From Streptomyces qinzhouensis (lineage in GTDB: Bacteria; Actinomycetota; Actinomycetes; Streptomycetales; Streptomycetaceae), in contig NZ_CP042266.1 in NCBI RefSeq assembly GCF_007856155.1, positions 1,550,001 through 1,614,000 of the forward strand: DNA of 64,000 nucleotides, read 5' to 3'. Each line of letters opens with the position of its first letter. Position 1 is the stretch's first letter. Below the pieces are notes generated by a model. That model saw only the letters and a list, made by a program, of their open reading frames with translations. It made no database searches and was not told the origin of the DNA. Below, one piece after another: positions 9,352-19,265 of this stretch. The translations under genes were made by a program, and so were the position numbers.

Positions 9352-10711
9352 GCCGTCGGCACGGGGGCGCGCCGGGGGCGGCGAGACGGACTCCGGTGAC
9401 CGGGATCCGTACCGTACGGAGCCGTACGGCTGGGAACCGGGTCTCGCGCCGTCCGGGCCGTCCGCCGGGGACCGTACCGGGGTGCCGTCCGGGCCCCGGG
9501 AGCCCGGCGACGGCCGGGCCGGCGGACCGGACGGACGTGAGAAGCCGGCCGGACCGGTCGAACCGGAGGGTACGGACGGGCCGGACGGGCGGGCGGGGCC
9601 GGAGGGGCCGCCTCCGCCGCCCGTGCGGAGCAAGCGGCGCCGCGGGCGGCGGGGCCGCCGGGCCGCCGCCGTCCTCGCGGTCCTCGCCGCGGGCGGCGCG
9701 GCGGCCGTCGCCGGACTCGGTCTCGGCGGCGACGCGGACGCGGGCGGCGGGGACTCCGACGGGCTGCCGCCGAACACGGCGAAGGTGACCCGGCAGACGC
9801 TGCGCGATGTGCACACGGCGGACGGCGCGCTCGGATTCGGCTCCACCACCGAGGTCGTCAGCCGGGTGGCCGGCACGGTCACCGCCGTACCGGAGAGCGG
9901 GGAGCGGATCACCCGGGGGGAGGCGCTGTACTCGGTGGACGATCTGCCGGTGACGCTGATGTACGGCTCCCTGCCCGCGTACCGACCCTTGAAGAAGGAC
10001 GTCGAGGGCCCGGACGTCCGGCAGTTGGAGCGGAATCTGCGGGCCCTGGGATACACCGGGTTCACCGTCGACGAGGAGTTCACCGAGGCGACCGCCGAGG
10101 CGGTGAAGGCATGGCAGGAGGACCTCGGACTGCCGGAGACCGGGATCGTGGACCTCGGGCGGGTGGTCTTCGCCCCCGCCGCGATCCGGGTCGACACGCT
10201 GGAGTCCGCGAAGGGCGGCACGGTCCAGATGGGCGGCAAGGTCCTCTCGTACACGGGCACCGCCAAAGCCGCCACGGTCGAACTGGAGCCGGAGTATCTG
10301 CGGCTGGTGAAGAAGGGCGGGGCGGTGACCGTCACCCTCCCCGACGACACCCGGGCGGCGGGCCGGATCGACAAGGTCTCCACCGTCATCGAGCCCGCCA
10401 CCGGCCAGCAGGAGGCGACCACAAAGGTCGAGGTGATCATCGCGCTGACCGGGGCGAAGGCCCAGAAGGCGGCCGAGGCGTTCGGATCGGCCTCGGTCGA
10501 CGCGGAGTTCGTGGCCGGGACCCGGAAGGATGTGCTGACCGTCCCGGTCGCCGCCCTGCTGGCGTTCTCGGGCGGCGGCTTCGGGGTGGAGGTCGTCTCC
10601 GGCACCACCTCCACCTATCTCCCGGTGACCACGGGGCTGTTCGCCGAGGGCCGGGTGGAGATCTCCGGCGGCGGGGTCGCCGAGGGCGCGATCGTGGGGA
10701 TGCCCAAGTGA
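9344..10711 (+). CDS. Membrane-fusion-like protein with peptidoglycan-binding domain
   Basis: 455 residues. A ~95-residue Gly/Pro/Asp-rich cytosolic region precedes a basic RRGRRG stretch and one membrane helix. The outside part starts with a biotinyl-lipoyl-like segment ([21 protein letters not shown]), is interrupted by a PG_binding_1 domain ([14 protein letters not shown] ... [11 protein letters not shown]), and continues with HlyD/MacA-like beta domains. This organisation is the adaptor of MacB-type exporters in Gram-positives, with the wall-binding domain replacing outer-membrane partners. It overlaps both neighbours, so it is the second gene of a four-gene operon. Confidence 0.9.
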   Translation: MGEPSARGRAGGGETDSGDRDPYRTEPYGWEPGLAPSGPSAGDRTGVPSGPREPGDGRAGGPDGREKPAGPVEPEGTDGPDGRAGPEGPPPPPVRSKRRRGRRGRRAAAVLAVLAAGGAAAVAGLGLGGDADAGGGDSDGLPPNTAKVTRQTLRDVHTADGALGFGSTTEVVSRVAGTVTAVPESGERITRGEALYSVDDLPVTLMYGSLPAYRPLKKDVEGPDVRQLERNLRALGYTGFTVDEEFTEATAEAVKAWQEDLGLPETGIVDLGRVVFAPAAIRVDTLESAKGGTVQMGGKVLSYTGTAKAATVELEPEYLRLVKKGGAVTVTLPDDTRAAGRIDKVSTVIEPATGQQEATTKVEVIIALTGAKAQKAAEAFGSASVDAEFVAGTRKDVLTVPVAALLAFSGGGFGVEVVSGTTSTYLPVTTGLFAEGRVEISGGGVAEGAIVGMPK

Positions 10712-11490
10712 TCGAGCTGACGGAGGTCACCAAGGTGTACCCCGGCGGAGTGGCCGCCCTCGCCGGGGTGTCGCTGCGGATCGACCGCGGCGAGCTGGTC
10801 GGCATCGTCGGTCCGTCCGGTTCGGGGAAGTCGACGATGCTGCATGTCCTGGGCACCCTGGACCGGCCGTCGTCGGGGCAGGTACGGATCGACGGGTACG
10901 ACGTCGGGGCACTGCCCGACCACCGGCTCTCCGCCCTGCGGGCGAGCCGGATCGGTTTCGTCTTCCAGCACTTCCATCTGGCGGCCGGGACCACGGCCCT
11001 CGACAATGTCGCGGACGGGCTGCTCTACAGCGGACTGCGCCCGGCCGAGCGGCGGCGCCGGGCCGCCGCGGCGCTGGAGCGGGTCGGTCTCGGGCACCGG
11101 ACGGACCATGAGCCCCATGAGCTCTCGGGTGGTGAGAAGCAGCGGGTGGCGATCGCCCGCGCGGTGGCCGGGGACCCGCCGCTGCTCCTCGCCGACGAGC
11201 CGACGGGCGCCCTGGACTCCGTATCGGGCGACGGGGTGATGGCGCTGCTGCGGGAGCTGAACCGGGCGGGCACCACCGTACTGGTGATCACGCACGACCG
11301 GGAGATCGCGGCCTCGCTGCCCCGGCAGGTGCTGATGCGGGACGGGCTGATGGTGGCCGACACCCGGGACGGCACTGCGGGCGCGGGCAGTACGGGCGCG
11401 GGCGGTACGGGCGCGGGCACTACGGGCAGCCCGGGCGCGAGCGTGGGCAGTACGGGCCGTCCGGGCGCGGGCGCGGGGGTGGCCCGGTGA
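10708..11490 (+). CDS. ABC transporter ATP-binding protein (MacB/LolD type)
   Basis: 260 residues. Walker [11 protein letters not shown] loop FVFQHFHL, signature [12 protein letters not shown], Walker [13 protein letters not shown] and H-loop His in VITHD are all present, so it should be active. GTG start overlaps the previous TGA (GTGA). The last ~40 residues are a Gly/Ala/Thr/Ser repeat encoded by a 12-15-bp GC-rich tandem repeat (about 11375-11475), unusual for this class and probably an expanded tail without function. It pairs with the FtsX-type permease that follows. Confidence 0.95.
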   Translation: MIELTEVTKVYPGGVAALAGVSLRIDRGELVGIVGPSGSGKSTMLHVLGTLDRPSSGQVRIDGYDVGALPDHRLSALRASRIGFVFQHFHLAAGTTALDNVADGLLYSGLRPAERRRRAAAALERVGLGHRTDHEPHELSGGEKQRVAIARAVAGDPPLLLADEPTGALDSVSGDGVMALLRELNRAGTTVLVITHDREIAASLPRQVLMRDGLMVADTRDGTAGAGSTGAGGTGAGTTGSPGASVGSTGRPGAGAGVAR

Positions 11491-12752
11491 GCCCGCGCGC
11501 CGCGCCCCCGGCCCCCGACCACGCCCTTCCCCGCCGCGAGCGGCGGCCCGGTGCCCGGGAGCTGCGGCCCGCGCGGCTCGGGCCGGGCGATGTGCTCAAG
11601 GTCGGCGCGGTGGGGCTGCGTACCCGCCCGCTGCGCGCCTTCCTGTCGGCCCTGGGGATCGCGATCGGTATCGCCGCGATGGTCGCCGTGGTGGGTATCT
11701 CCTCGTCCTCCCGGGCCGAGCTGGACCGGCGGCTGAGCGCTCTGGGCACCAATCTGCTCACCGTCTCGCCGGGGTCGACGCTGACCGGCGGCGAGGCCCG
11801 GCTGCCGGTGGAGTCAGAGGCCATGGTGGGCCGGATCGGCCCGGTGCGGAAGGTGTCGGCGATCGGGGAGATCCCCGACGTCAAGATCTTCCGGACCGGG
11901 AAGATCCCGAAGGCCCAGAGCAACGGTCTGGCGGCCTACGCCGCCCGTACCGATCTGCTGACGACCGTAGCGGCCGAGCTGTCCACCGGGACCTGGCTGA
12001 ACGGGGCCACCGGCCGCTATCCGGCGGTGGTCCTCGGGGCGGAGGCCGCCGAACTGCTGGGCATCGGCCGGCCGGGGCCGGACGTCCGGGTCCTGGTCGG
12101 GAACAGGCTGTTCACCGTCGTGGGCATCCTCGAACCCGCCGCGCTGGCCCCCGAGCTGGATGACGCGGCGCTGGTCGGCTGGCCGGTGGCGGTCTCGGCA
12201 CTGGGCTTCGACGGGCATCCGACGACGGTCTACACCCGGTCCGCGGACTCGGCGGTGGAGAGCGTACGGGACGTCCTCGGGTCGACGGCCAATCCGCGGG
12301 CGCCCAGCGAGGTCGAGGTCTCCCGCCCCTCGGACGCGCTGGCGGCGCAGCAGGCCGCGGACCAGGCGTTCACGGCCCTGCTGCTGGGGCTGGGCGCGGT
12401 CGCGCTGCTGGTGGGCGGGGTCGGGGTGGCCAACACCATGGTCATCTCGGTGCTGGAGCGGCGGGCCGAGATCGGGCTGCGGCGCTCGCTGGGGGCGACC
12501 CGCGGGCAGATCCGGACCCAGTTCCTCGCGGAGTCGCTGCTGCTGTCGGCGCTCGGCGGGCTGGGCGGTGCGGTCCTCGGCTCCGGTGTCACCGTCGGGT
12601 ACGCGGTCTACCAGGGCTGGCCGTCGGTGGTACCGCTGTGGGCGGTGTCCGGGGGGATCGGCGCCACACTCGGCATCGGCGCGCTGGCCGGTCTCTATCC
12701 GGCGGTACGGGCCTCCCGCCTCTCCCCCACCGAGGCACTGGCGACCCCCTAG
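11487..12752 (+). CDS. ABC transporter permease, FtsX/MacB family
   Basis: 421 residues; GTG start overlaps the ATPase stop. One N-terminal TM ([19 protein letters not shown]) is followed by a large extracellular MacB core domain and three C-terminal TMs with the FtsX signature region ([18 protein letters not shown]). With the preceding ATPase and fusion protein it forms a complete MacAB-like mechanotransmission exporter. Candidate cargoes are peptides, lipoproteins or antibiotics; sequence does not decide. The operon ends at a terminator at 12805-12852. Confidence 0.94.
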   Translation: MSPRAAPPAPDHALPRRERRPGARELRPARLGPGDVLKVGAVGLRTRPLRAFLSALGIAIGIAAMVAVVGISSSSRAELDRRLSALGTNLLTVSPGSTLTGGEARLPVESEAMVGRIGPVRKVSAIGEIPDVKIFRTGKIPKAQSNGLAAYAARTDLLTTVAAELSTGTWLNGATGRYPAVVLGAEAAELLGIGRPGPDVRVLVGNRLFTVVGILEPAALAPELDDAALVGWPVAVSALGFDGHPTTVYTRSADSAVESVRDVLGSTANPRAPSEVEVSRPSDALAAQQAADQAFTALLLGLGAVALLVGGVGVANTMVISVLERRAEIGLRRSLGATRGQIRTQFLAESLLLSALGGLGGAVLGSGVTVGYAVYQGWPSVVPLWAVSGGIGATLGIGALAGLYPAVRASRLSPTEALATP

Positions 12753-12804
12753 GGCACGGGGGCACGGGGGCACGGGGGCACGCCGGCCCCGGCCCCGGGC
12801 ATGC

Positions 12805-12852
12805 GGAAAGGGTGGGTACGGCGGCCGGCCCGGCCGTCGTACCCACCCTTCC
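12805..12852. terminator. Bidirectional terminator between permease and terC
   Basis: The stem AAGGGTGGGTACG (12808-12820) pairs with 12838-12850 and encloses a GC-rich loop. Just before it (12753-12783) an 8-bp GGGGGCAC unit repeats four times. Confidence 0.85.
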
Positions 12853-12876
12853 GTCACACGCTTACCGCGGGAACCG

Positions 12877-13920
12877 TCAGGCTTCGACGCTGTCCTTCGG
12901 GGAGTCCTTGCCGTCGGTGCCGTCCGTGCCGTCGGTACCGTCGCCGGAACCGGCCGCCGCTTCCTCGGCCTCGCGCTGCGCCTGCTTCTTGGAGGCGATC
13001 AGGCTGGTGATGGTGGTGATGACCAGCACACCGCCGATGACGGAGAGCGAGAACGGGATGGAGATCTCGGGGACGTTGACGCCGCTCTCGTGCAGTGCGT
13101 GCAGCACGAGCTTCACACCGATGAAGCCGAGGATCACCGACAGGCCGTAGCTGAGGTGGACCAGCTTCTTCAGCAGTCCGCCGATCAGGAAGTAGAGCTG
13201 ACGCAGACCCATCAGGGCGAAGGCGTTGGCGGTGAAGACGATGTACGGGTCCTGGGTCAGACCGAAGATCGCGGGGATCGAGTCCAGAGCGAACAGGATG
13301 TCCGTGGTGCCGATGGCGAGCATGACCACCATCAGCGGGGTCATGATGCGCTTGCCGTTCTTCTGGATGAAGAGCTTGGTGCCGTGGTAGCGGTCGGCGA
13401 CACCGAAGCGCTTCTCGGCGGCCTTGAGGAGCTTGTTCTCCTCCCAGTCGTCCTCGTCCTCGCCGGCGCGCGCCTCCTGGATGAGCTTCCAGGCGGTGTA
13501 GATCAGGAAGGCGCCGAAGATGTAGAAGACCCAGGAGAAGTTGGAGATGATCGCGGCACCGGCGGCGATGAAGATCGCTCGCAGGACCAGGGCGATCAGC
13601 ACACCGACCAGCAGCACCCGCTGCTGAAGGTGGGAAGGCACCGAGAACTTCGCCATGATCAGGACGAAGACGAAGAGGTTGTCGACGCTGAGCGACTTCT
13701 CCGTGATGAAGCCGGCGAAGAACTCTCCGGACGCCTGGCCACTGCCCCAGACGGCGAGACCGATACCGAACAGCGCGGCCAGCGCGATCCAGACGATGGT
13801 CCAGATTCCGGCTTCCTTGATCGACACGTCATGGGGCTTGCGCCCGATGAAGAAGTCGACTGCGATCAGGGCTGAAAGACCGAGAATGGTCAACAACCAC
13901 ACGCTAAACGTGATGTCCAC
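12877..13920 (-). CDS. TerC/Alx-family membrane protein, probable manganese exporter
   Basis: 347 residues, about nine TM helices, with the TerC-family acidic motifs SVDNLFVF and ALDSIPAIFG whose Asp residues form the metal path. The C-terminal ~50 residues are cytosolic and contain a GTDGTDGTDG repeat. GTG start (13918-13920) with GGAGG 7 nt upstream. TerC proteins of this branch (Alx of E. coli, YceF/YkoY of Bacillus) export Mn2+ and often serve secreted metalloenzymes. The leader holds a yybP-ykoY Mn2+ riboswitch, which strongly supports manganese as the substrate. It lies next to two TerD-type genes but has its own promoter. Confidence 0.95.
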   Translation of the reverse strand: MDITFSVWLLTILGLSALIAVDFFIGRKPHDVSIKEAGIWTIVWIALAALFGIGLAVWGSGQASGEFFAGFITEKSLSVDNLFVFVLIMAKFSVPSHLQQRVLLVGVLIALVLRAIFIAAGAAIISNFSWVFYIFGAFLIYTAWKLIQEARAGEDEDDWEENKLLKAAEKRFGVADRYHGTKLFIQKNGKRIMTPLMVVMLAIGTTDILFALDSIPAIFGLTQDPYIVFTANAFALMGLRQLYFLIGGLLKKLVHLSYGLSVILGFIGVKLVLHALHESGVNVPEISIPFSLSVIGGVLVITTITSLIASKKQAQREAEEAAAGSGDGTDGTDGTDGKDSPKDSVEA

Positions 13921-13963
13921 TGCGCCTCCGGCGTCGTACGGCTACTTGATCAGCGTCGTCGCT

Positions 13964-14067
13964 GCCGGAGGTCTCCTCCACCCGAGTGGCCATACGGCTC
14001 GGGCCGACGCCCCGGGACCTGAGGGTCCGTACTGACGGGCACGCCGCATTAGGGAGTACTCCCCTCC
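13964..14067 (-). promoter_or_regulatory. yybP-ykoY (Mn2+) riboswitch in the terC leader
   Basis: Read on the minus strand: P1 5' strand GGAGG plus GGGGAGTA at 14067-14057; then GTCAGTACG; hairpin P3 GGACC-CTCA-GGTCC; a further hairpin CCCGAG...CTCGGG; and the closing GGAGGAGACCTCC at 13979-13967, whose CCTCC closes P1. GGGGAGUA and AGACC are the conserved loop elements of this class. An 8-nt CCTCCGGC (13971-13964) is also fully complementary to GCCGGAGG (13932-13925), the terC ribosome binding site, so ligand binding should free the site and turn translation on. Confidence 0.92.
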
Positions 14068-14078
14068 GCTTCAGAGCG

Positions 14079-14108
14079 AGCGTACAGGAGTACCCAAGCA
14101 GTGGTAAA
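14079..14108 (-). promoter_or_regulatory. terC promoter
   Basis: TTTACC (14108-14103), an 18-nt spacer and TACGCT (14084-14079). The predicted start is a few nt before the first base of the riboswitch aptamer. Confidence 0.65.
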
Positions 14109-14140
14109 GCAGTTGGTAAAGAATTACCAAAATGCCCTGG

Positions 14141-16162
14141 TCAGTGCCCCCATGAGCGGCGGGCGGCGGTGACCTGGTCCAGTACGTGGCGCAGTACCTC
14201 GCTGCCCGCCGGCACCAGCGGCGGCTGATACGTCCAGGAATGCCGTACCCATGGATCCGCCAGATGGTCATCCGGCACCGGAGTGATCCGCAGCAGGGAA
14301 CGCCACAGCGGGTCCAGTACGGGACCGTACGCACTGGCGTCCTCACGGTCGGCCACCAGCAGCAGATGGACCCCCACCTGGGGACCCTCGTCGGCCAGAT
14401 AGCGCAGCTGGGTGACGGCCCGGTCGTCGAAGCCGTGCGGGAAGTCGTTGACGATCAGCAGCTGCTCGGAGGTGTCGAGGTCCGGCGGGAGCGCGTCGGG
14501 AGCGCCCGCGCGCATCGCCATGGTCACCAGGTCCACCCGCTGGGTGAGCCGGGCGAGGGTGGCGGTCACCCCCTGGGCACCGGTCGCCGGGGGCTCCGCC
14601 AGCGCCCCGGACCGGACGAGCGGCGTCAGCGACGCCGCCCCCGTCCCGGCCGGGTCGATCACCTGGACCGTGTAGTCACCCGCCGGGTGGACCGCGAGCA
14701 GCCGGGCCGCGTGGGAGACCGCGCAGTCCATGGCCAGCCTGCGCATCCGGGCCTCGTCCACCATGATCGCCGCTTCGGAGCCCGCCCGGCCGCTGTCCAC
14801 CCAGATGCCGCGCTCCAGCGGCAGCCGGATCAGGAACGGGATTCGCAGCTCCGGGGACTCGGGCAGCTGCAGATCGCCCAGCCGGACCGCCATCGGGGAC
14901 TCCATGGGCACCCGGTAGGCGTGCCAGGCCGGGTTGTCCCAGCGGGCGTAGGCGGGCGGAAGCGCGGGTTCCACCACATCGGACTCCGCGGTCAGCTGTG
15001 CCAGGTCGCGGTCGAGGGACTGCCGGGCCAGGGCCGTCAGCTGCTCGCACTTGGCCCGGGCCGCGGCCCTGGCGGCGTCACCGGCGCCGCCGATCCGGCT
15101 GCGCGGGTCCGAGAGCGCCTGGTCCAGCTCCTGGTCGAGCCGGGACTCGGCGAACTCGACGGCGTTGCGGTAGGCGGCGACGGTCCGGGCCAGATCCTCG
15201 AACATGCCCCAGATCTGGTTGTACAGCCGCTCCTCCATGGACCAGCCGGTGGCGTCGCCGGCCACCGGTCCGGCGGGCTGTCCGGGAGCCGCGGCCGGTG
15301 CGGCGGGCGGCGGCACGGGCGGCCCGGAGCGGCGGGGGTGCGCATAGTCGATCCGGCCGCCGGACACGGTCGGGGGGCCCGCGGCGGCGCCTTCCGGGCC
15401 GTCGCCGGGGGCCGGGACCGCCCGGGGATTCCGGGCGTCGCCGCCCGTGGGTATCGCGGCTCCCGGGCCGGTCCCGGTCCCGGGTCCGGTGCCGGGTCCC
15501 GTACCGGGTCCGGTGCCGGGTCCGGAGTGGGGACCGCCCTGGGCGGTGCCGGGCGGCCGGGCCCCGTCCGTCGCCGCCGGGGTGGTACGGAGCCGGGCCG
15601 GCTCGGTCCGGGGCGCCGGACGGCCGGTCGCGGACCTGATCAGGTCCGCGACCTCCCGGGCCCGGTCAAGACCGTGGTCGGCGAGCAGCTGGGCCAGCCC
15701 GCCCGGGTACCCCTGGCCGACGGCCCGGACCTTCCACGCACCCTGCCTGCGGTACAGCTCCAGGGCGACGACGGCGGTCTCGGTGTCCAGACCCGTGATG
15801 GTGAAACTGGCGATCTCGGCGCCGTCCGAGCTGATCACGGCCAGAAAGGGGGCGGCAGTGGCACCGAAGTGCGCCGGTCCCGCGGTGCCCTCGGGGAGCG
15901 CGATCAGCAGATGCACCCGGTGGACCGCCGCCGCGACGGCTCCGAGATCGACGGCGAATCGCGGCGCCCGGGTGGCCTCGGCGGGCACCTCGACCCCGGG
16001 CACGGCCGGAGCTCCGGGGTGCGCGAGCCAGGTATCGCGTACGACACCGCCCTCGTCGGCACCGGCGGCGCAGGCCACCACCGGATGACCGGCGGACACC
16101 CGCACCTCCAGGAGGGTCTCGGGCAGCGGATGGTTCTGCCCACGGACCAGCTCGGCCGTCAT
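14141..16162 (-). CDS. TerD-domain fusion protein with C-terminal ATPase-like region
   Basis: 673 residues, ATG at 16160-16162 with AGGGGACAAGG upstream. Residues 1 to ~190 are a TerD domain, clearest at its end (ELYRRQGAWKVRAVGQGYP). A Pro/Gly/Thr-rich linker with GPGTGPGTG repeats follows (DNA about 15466-15530). The rest has a helical segment (ERLYNQIWGMFEDLARTV) and an alpha/beta region with strands such as YTVQVIDPAG and QLLIVNDFPHG that recalls FtsK/EccC-type ATPase cores but shows no Walker A. TerD proteins belong to a calcium/metal-linked stress system; this fusion may act as its scaffold. The role is inferred only. Confidence 0.8.
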   Translation of the reverse strand: MTAELVRGQNHPLPETLLEVRVSAGHPVVACAAGADEGGVVRDTWLAHPGAPAVPGVEVPAEATRAPRFAVDLGAVAAAVHRVHLLIALPEGTAGPAHFGATAAPFLAVISSDGAEIASFTITGLDTETAVVALELYRRQGAWKVRAVGQGYPGGLAQLLADHGLDRAREVADLIRSATGRPAPRTEPARLRTTPAATDGARPPGTAQGGPHSGPGTGPGTGPGTGPGTGTGPGAAIPTGGDARNPRAVPAPGDGPEGAAAGPPTVSGGRIDYAHPRRSGPPVPPPAAPAAAPGQPAGPVAGDATGWSMEERLYNQIWGMFEDLARTVAAYRNAVEFAESRLDQELDQALSDPRSRIGGAGDAARAAARAKCEQLTALARQSLDRDLAQLTAESDVVEPALPPAYARWDNPAWHAYRVPMESPMAVRLGDLQLPESPELRIPFLIRLPLERGIWVDSGRAGSEAAIMVDEARMRRLAMDCAVSHAARLLAVHPAGDYTVQVIDPAGTGAASLTPLVRSGALAEPPATGAQGVTATLARLTQRVDLVTMAMRAGAPDALPPDLDTSEQLLIVNDFPHGFDDRAVTQLRYLADEGPQVGVHLLLVADREDASAYGPVLDPLWRSLLRITPVPDDHLADPWVRHSWTYQPPLVPAGSEVLRHVLDQVTAARRSWGH

Positions 16163-16271
16163 CGCCTTGTCCCCTCGGTTCTGCTGTCGTCGGGCGGGTA
16201 CCGCATGGTGGTGTGCGGTGGTGCGCGGATACGGCGGCGGTGCCGTGCGGTGCCCGCGGGTGGAGAGCGGT

Positions 16272-16306
16272 ACAGCTCCCGGCGGTCTGCTGCCGCCGGG
16301 AGCTGT
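16272..16306 (-). terminator. Hairpin between terD and the TerD-fusion gene
   Basis: A perfect 14-bp stem ACAGCTCCCGGCGG (16272-16285) pairs with 16293-16306 over a 7-nt loop. It probably ends or attenuates the terD transcript before the fusion gene. Confidence 0.85.
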
Positions 16307-16389
16307 GTTCATCCGTCGTACGTCCGCCCGTGCCGGGCGGTCACGCCCTCAGGGGTGCCGCGTCCCGGCCCCCCGGGGCTGCTCCGCGC

Positions 16390-16968
16390 TCAGAGGTGCG
16401 GCAGGATCGAGGGCATCAGGTCCTGGAAGGTACGGCCGTTGGCGGGGTTCCCCAGGGCCGTCATCTTCCAGCCGTCGCCGACGCGGTGCACCTTGGCCAT
16501 GATCTGTGCGGTGTAGTTGCCGCCGCCGTCCAGCGTGTAGCGCGCCATCTCCTGACCGTTGGTCTCGTCGACGATCCGGCAGAAGGCGTTCTTCACCTCC
16601 TGGAACGTCTGGCCGGTGAAGGAGTTCACCGTGAAGACGATCTGGTCGATGTGGACGGGAATCCGCGCCAGGTCGACGAGGATGGCCTCGTCGTCGCCGC
16701 CCGAACCGGCGCCGCCGACCAGATTGTCACCGGTGTGCCGGACCGAGCCGTCGTCGCTGACGAGGTGACGGAAGAAGACCACGTCCACCGGCTGCTTCTC
16801 GGCGAACAGCACCGCCGAGGCGTCCAGGTCGATCTCCTTGGTCCGCGAACCGAACAGACCGCGGCGGGCCGCCGCCTGCCAGCCCAGTCCCATCCGCACA
16901 GCCGTGAGGGTGCCCCCGTCGCTCTTCTGCAGGCTGATGGCCTGACCCTTGGTCATATTGACCGTCAC
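16390..16968 (-). CDS. terD: TerD-family stress protein
   Basis: 192 residues from the GTG at 16966-16968, chosen because AAGGGG lies 7-8 nt upstream; an earlier GTG in frame would place the RBS inside the gene. The length matches classic TerD proteins. The Ca2+-binding acidic loop is intact (DDGSVRHTGDNL, SGGDDE), as is the family end motif LGNPANGRTFQDLMP. TerD proteins are cytosolic calcium-binding proteins linked to tellurite resistance, phage inhibition and, in Streptomyces, differentiation. It is the first gene of a Ter block with the fusion gene downstream. Confidence 0.95.
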   Translation of the reverse strand: MTVNMTKGQAISLQKSDGGTLTAVRMGLGWQAAARRGLFGSRTKEIDLDASAVLFAEKQPVDVVFFRHLVSDDGSVRHTGDNLVGGAGSGGDDEAILVDLARIPVHIDQIVFTVNSFTGQTFQEVKNAFCRIVDETNGQEMARYTLDGGGNYTAQIMAKVHRVGDGWKMTALGNPANGRTFQDLMPSILPHL

Positions 16969-17101
16969 GCGCTGTCCCCTTCTCACTGAAGTGCCGCCGC
17001 TCCGGTGAGCGGCTGCCCCGCACCCTACGCAGTCTCGTCAGCGGTGCGGCACGATTGGCCGATTATTGTGTCGGTCTTGCAACACATATGGTCCGCCGGG
17101 C

Positions 17102-19258
17102 TCACGCCAGCCCCGCCTCCTTCATCTGGCGCAGCTCCTTCTTCAACTCCCCGACCTCGTCGCGCAGCCGGGCGGCCACCTCGAACTGGAGGTCCGCGGC
17201 CGCGGCGCGCATCCGGGCGGTCATCTCCTCGATGATCGCGGACAGCTCGGCGGCGGGGCGGTCGGTCGGCGGGGCGTCCGCCGCGGCCTTCCGCTTCGCC
17301 CCCTTGGCACCGGCCCGGTCCTGACCGCCGCCCGCGGTGGTCCGGAGTGCGGGCACCGGGGCCTTGGCGCCCTTGCCGTCCTTCCCCTTGCGGTAGCCGG
17401 AGCCGAGCAGCTCCTCCGTGTCGAGCTCCTCGCGCGCGATGGTCGCCACGATGTCGTTGATCTTCTTACGGAGCGGCTGGGGGTCGATGCCCCGCTCCGT
17501 GTTGTACGCGATCTGCTTCTCCCGGCGGCGGTTGGTCTCCTCGATGGCCTTCTCCATGGCCGGGGTGATCTTGTCCGCGTACATATGAACCTGGCCGGAA
17601 ACATTGCGGGCCGCGCGGCCGATGGTCTGGATCAGCGAGGTGCCCGAGCGCAGGAAACCCTCCTTGTCCGCGTCGAGGATCGCCACCAGGGACACCTCGG
17701 GCAGGTCGAGGCCCTCCCGCAGCAGGTTGATGCCGACGAGGACGTCGTACTCGCCGGCGCGCAGCTCGCGCAGCAGCTCCACCCGGCGCAGGGTGTCGAC
17801 ATCGCTGTGCAGATAGCGGACCTGGATGCCCATCTCCAGGAAGTAGTCCGTGAGGTCTTCGGCCATCTTCTTGGTGAGGGTGGTGACGAGCACCCGCTCG
17901 TCCCGCTCGGTGCGCAGCCGGATCTCATGGACCAGGTCGTCGATCTGGCCCTCGGTGGGCTTGATGACGACCTCGGGGTCGATCAGGCCGGTGGGGCGGA
18001 TGATCTGCTCCACGAATCCGTCGCCGCGGGCGAGTTCGTAGGCGCCGGGGGTGGCCGACAGATAGACCGTCTGGCCGATGCGCTCGGTGAACTCCTCCCA
18101 CTTCAGCGGGCGGTTGTCGAGCGCGGACGGCAGCCGGAAGCCGTGGTCGACCAGGGTCCGCTTGCGGGAGGCATCGCCCTCGTACATCGCGCCGATCTGC
18201 GGGACAGTGACATGGGATTCGTCGATGACCAGCAGGAAGTCCTCGGGGAAGTAGTCGAGGAGGGTGTTGGGGGGCGAACCGGGCTCACGTCCGTCGAAGT
18301 GCATCGAGTAGTTCTCGATACCGGAGCAGGAGCCGATCTGGCGCATCATCTCGATGTCGTACGTCGTCCGCATCCGCAGCCGCTGGGCCTCCAGGAGCTT
18401 GCTCTGCTTCTCCAGCTCCGCCAGGCGCTGCTCCAGCTCGGCCTCGATGCCGTTGACCGCCTTCTCCAGGCGCTCGGGCCCGGCCACGTAGTGGCTGGCG
18501 GGGAAGACATGGAGCGACTGGTGGTCGCCGATGATCTCGCCGGTGAGGGGGTGGAGGGTGGAGAGGGCCTCGATCTCGTCGCCGAACATCTCGATCCGGA
18601 CGGCCAGCTCCTCGTAGACCGGGAAGATCTCGATGGTGTCGCCGCGGACCCGGAAGGTGCCCCGGGCGAACGCCGCGTCGTTGCGCGTGTACTGGATGTC
18701 GACGAAGCGGCGCAGGAGGGCGTCGCGGTCGGTCTCCTCGCCGACCTTGAGCTGGACCATGCGGTCCACGTACTCCTGCGGGGTGCCGAGGCCGTAGATG
18801 CACGAGACGGACGCGACCACGATCACATCACGCCGGGTGAGCAGGGAGTTCGTCGCGGAGTGGCGCAGCCGCTCGACCTCCTCGTTGATCGAGGAGTCCT
18901 TCTCGATGTAGGTGTCGGACTGCGGGACGTACGCCTCGGGCTGGTAGTAGTCGTAGTACGAGACGAAGTACTCCACGGCGTTGTTCGGGAGCAGCTCGCG
19001 GAACTCGTTCGCCAACTGGGCGGCCAGGGTCTTGTTCGGCGCCATGACCAGGGTGGGGCGCTGGAGCTTCTCGATCATCCACGCGGTGGTGGCCGACTTG
19101 CCGGTGCCGGTCGCACCGAGCAGGACGATGTCCTTCTCCCCGGCGCGAATGCGCCGCTCCAGGTCGGCGATGGCCGTGGGCTGGTCGCCGCTGGGCCGGA
19201 AGGGGCTGACGACCTCGAAAGGCGCCACCGTACGTTCGATATCGGAAACGGGCCGCAT
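17102..19258 (-). CDS. uvrB: Excinuclease ABC subunit B
   Basis: 718 residues. UvrB verifies damage and recruits UvrC. Visible parts: Walker [10 protein letters not shown] (48-56), the beta-hairpin [12 protein letters not shown], the DEAD-type box LLVIDESH, helicase motifs VI region (QTIGRAARN) and a C-terminal UVR coiled coil ([18 protein letters not shown]) for UvrC. ATG 19256-19258 was chosen over upstream frame extension because UvrB homology starts there and a damage-type promoter ends 7 nt before it. A ~60-residue Lys/Ala-rich insert separates the helicase core from the UVR helix. Confidence 0.98.
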   Translation of the reverse strand: MRPVSDIERTVAPFEVVSPFRPSGDQPTAIADLERRIRAGEKDIVLLGATGTGKSATTAWMIEKLQRPTLVMAPNKTLAAQLANEFRELLPNNAVEYFVSYYDYYQPEAYVPQSDTYIEKDSSINEEVERLRHSATNSLLTRRDVIVVASVSCIYGLGTPQEYVDRMVQLKVGEETDRDALLRRFVDIQYTRNDAAFARGTFRVRGDTIEIFPVYEELAVRIEMFGDEIEALSTLHPLTGEIIGDHQSLHVFPASHYVAGPERLEKAVNGIEAELEQRLAELEKQSKLLEAQRLRMRTTYDIEMMRQIGSCSGIENYSMHFDGREPGSPPNTLLDYFPEDFLLVIDESHVTVPQIGAMYEGDASRKRTLVDHGFRLPSALDNRPLKWEEFTERIGQTVYLSATPGAYELARGDGFVEQIIRPTGLIDPEVVIKPTEGQIDDLVHEIRLRTERDERVLVTTLTKKMAEDLTDYFLEMGIQVRYLHSDVDTLRRVELLRELRAGEYDVLVGINLLREGLDLPEVSLVAILDADKEGFLRSGTSLIQTIGRAARNVSGQVHMYADKITPAMEKAIEETNRRREKQIAYNTERGIDPQPLRKKINDIVATIAREELDTEELLGSGYRKGKDGKGAKAPVPALRTTAGGGQDRAGAKGAKRKAAADAPPTDRPAAELSAIIEEMTARMRAAAADLQFEVAARLRDEVGELKKELRQMKEAGLA

Positions 19259-19265
19259 GGCATCC

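Noticed and set aside
14113..14130. TTGGTAA-AGAA-TTACCAA as a terminator of the TerD-fusion gene
   Set aside because: The stem is only 7 bp and AT-rich; it more likely belongs to the terC promoter region.
15466..15530. GGTCCCGGTCCGGGT repeat as a possible CRISPR or regulatory array
   Set aside because: It is in frame inside the TerD-fusion gene and codes for its GPGT linker.
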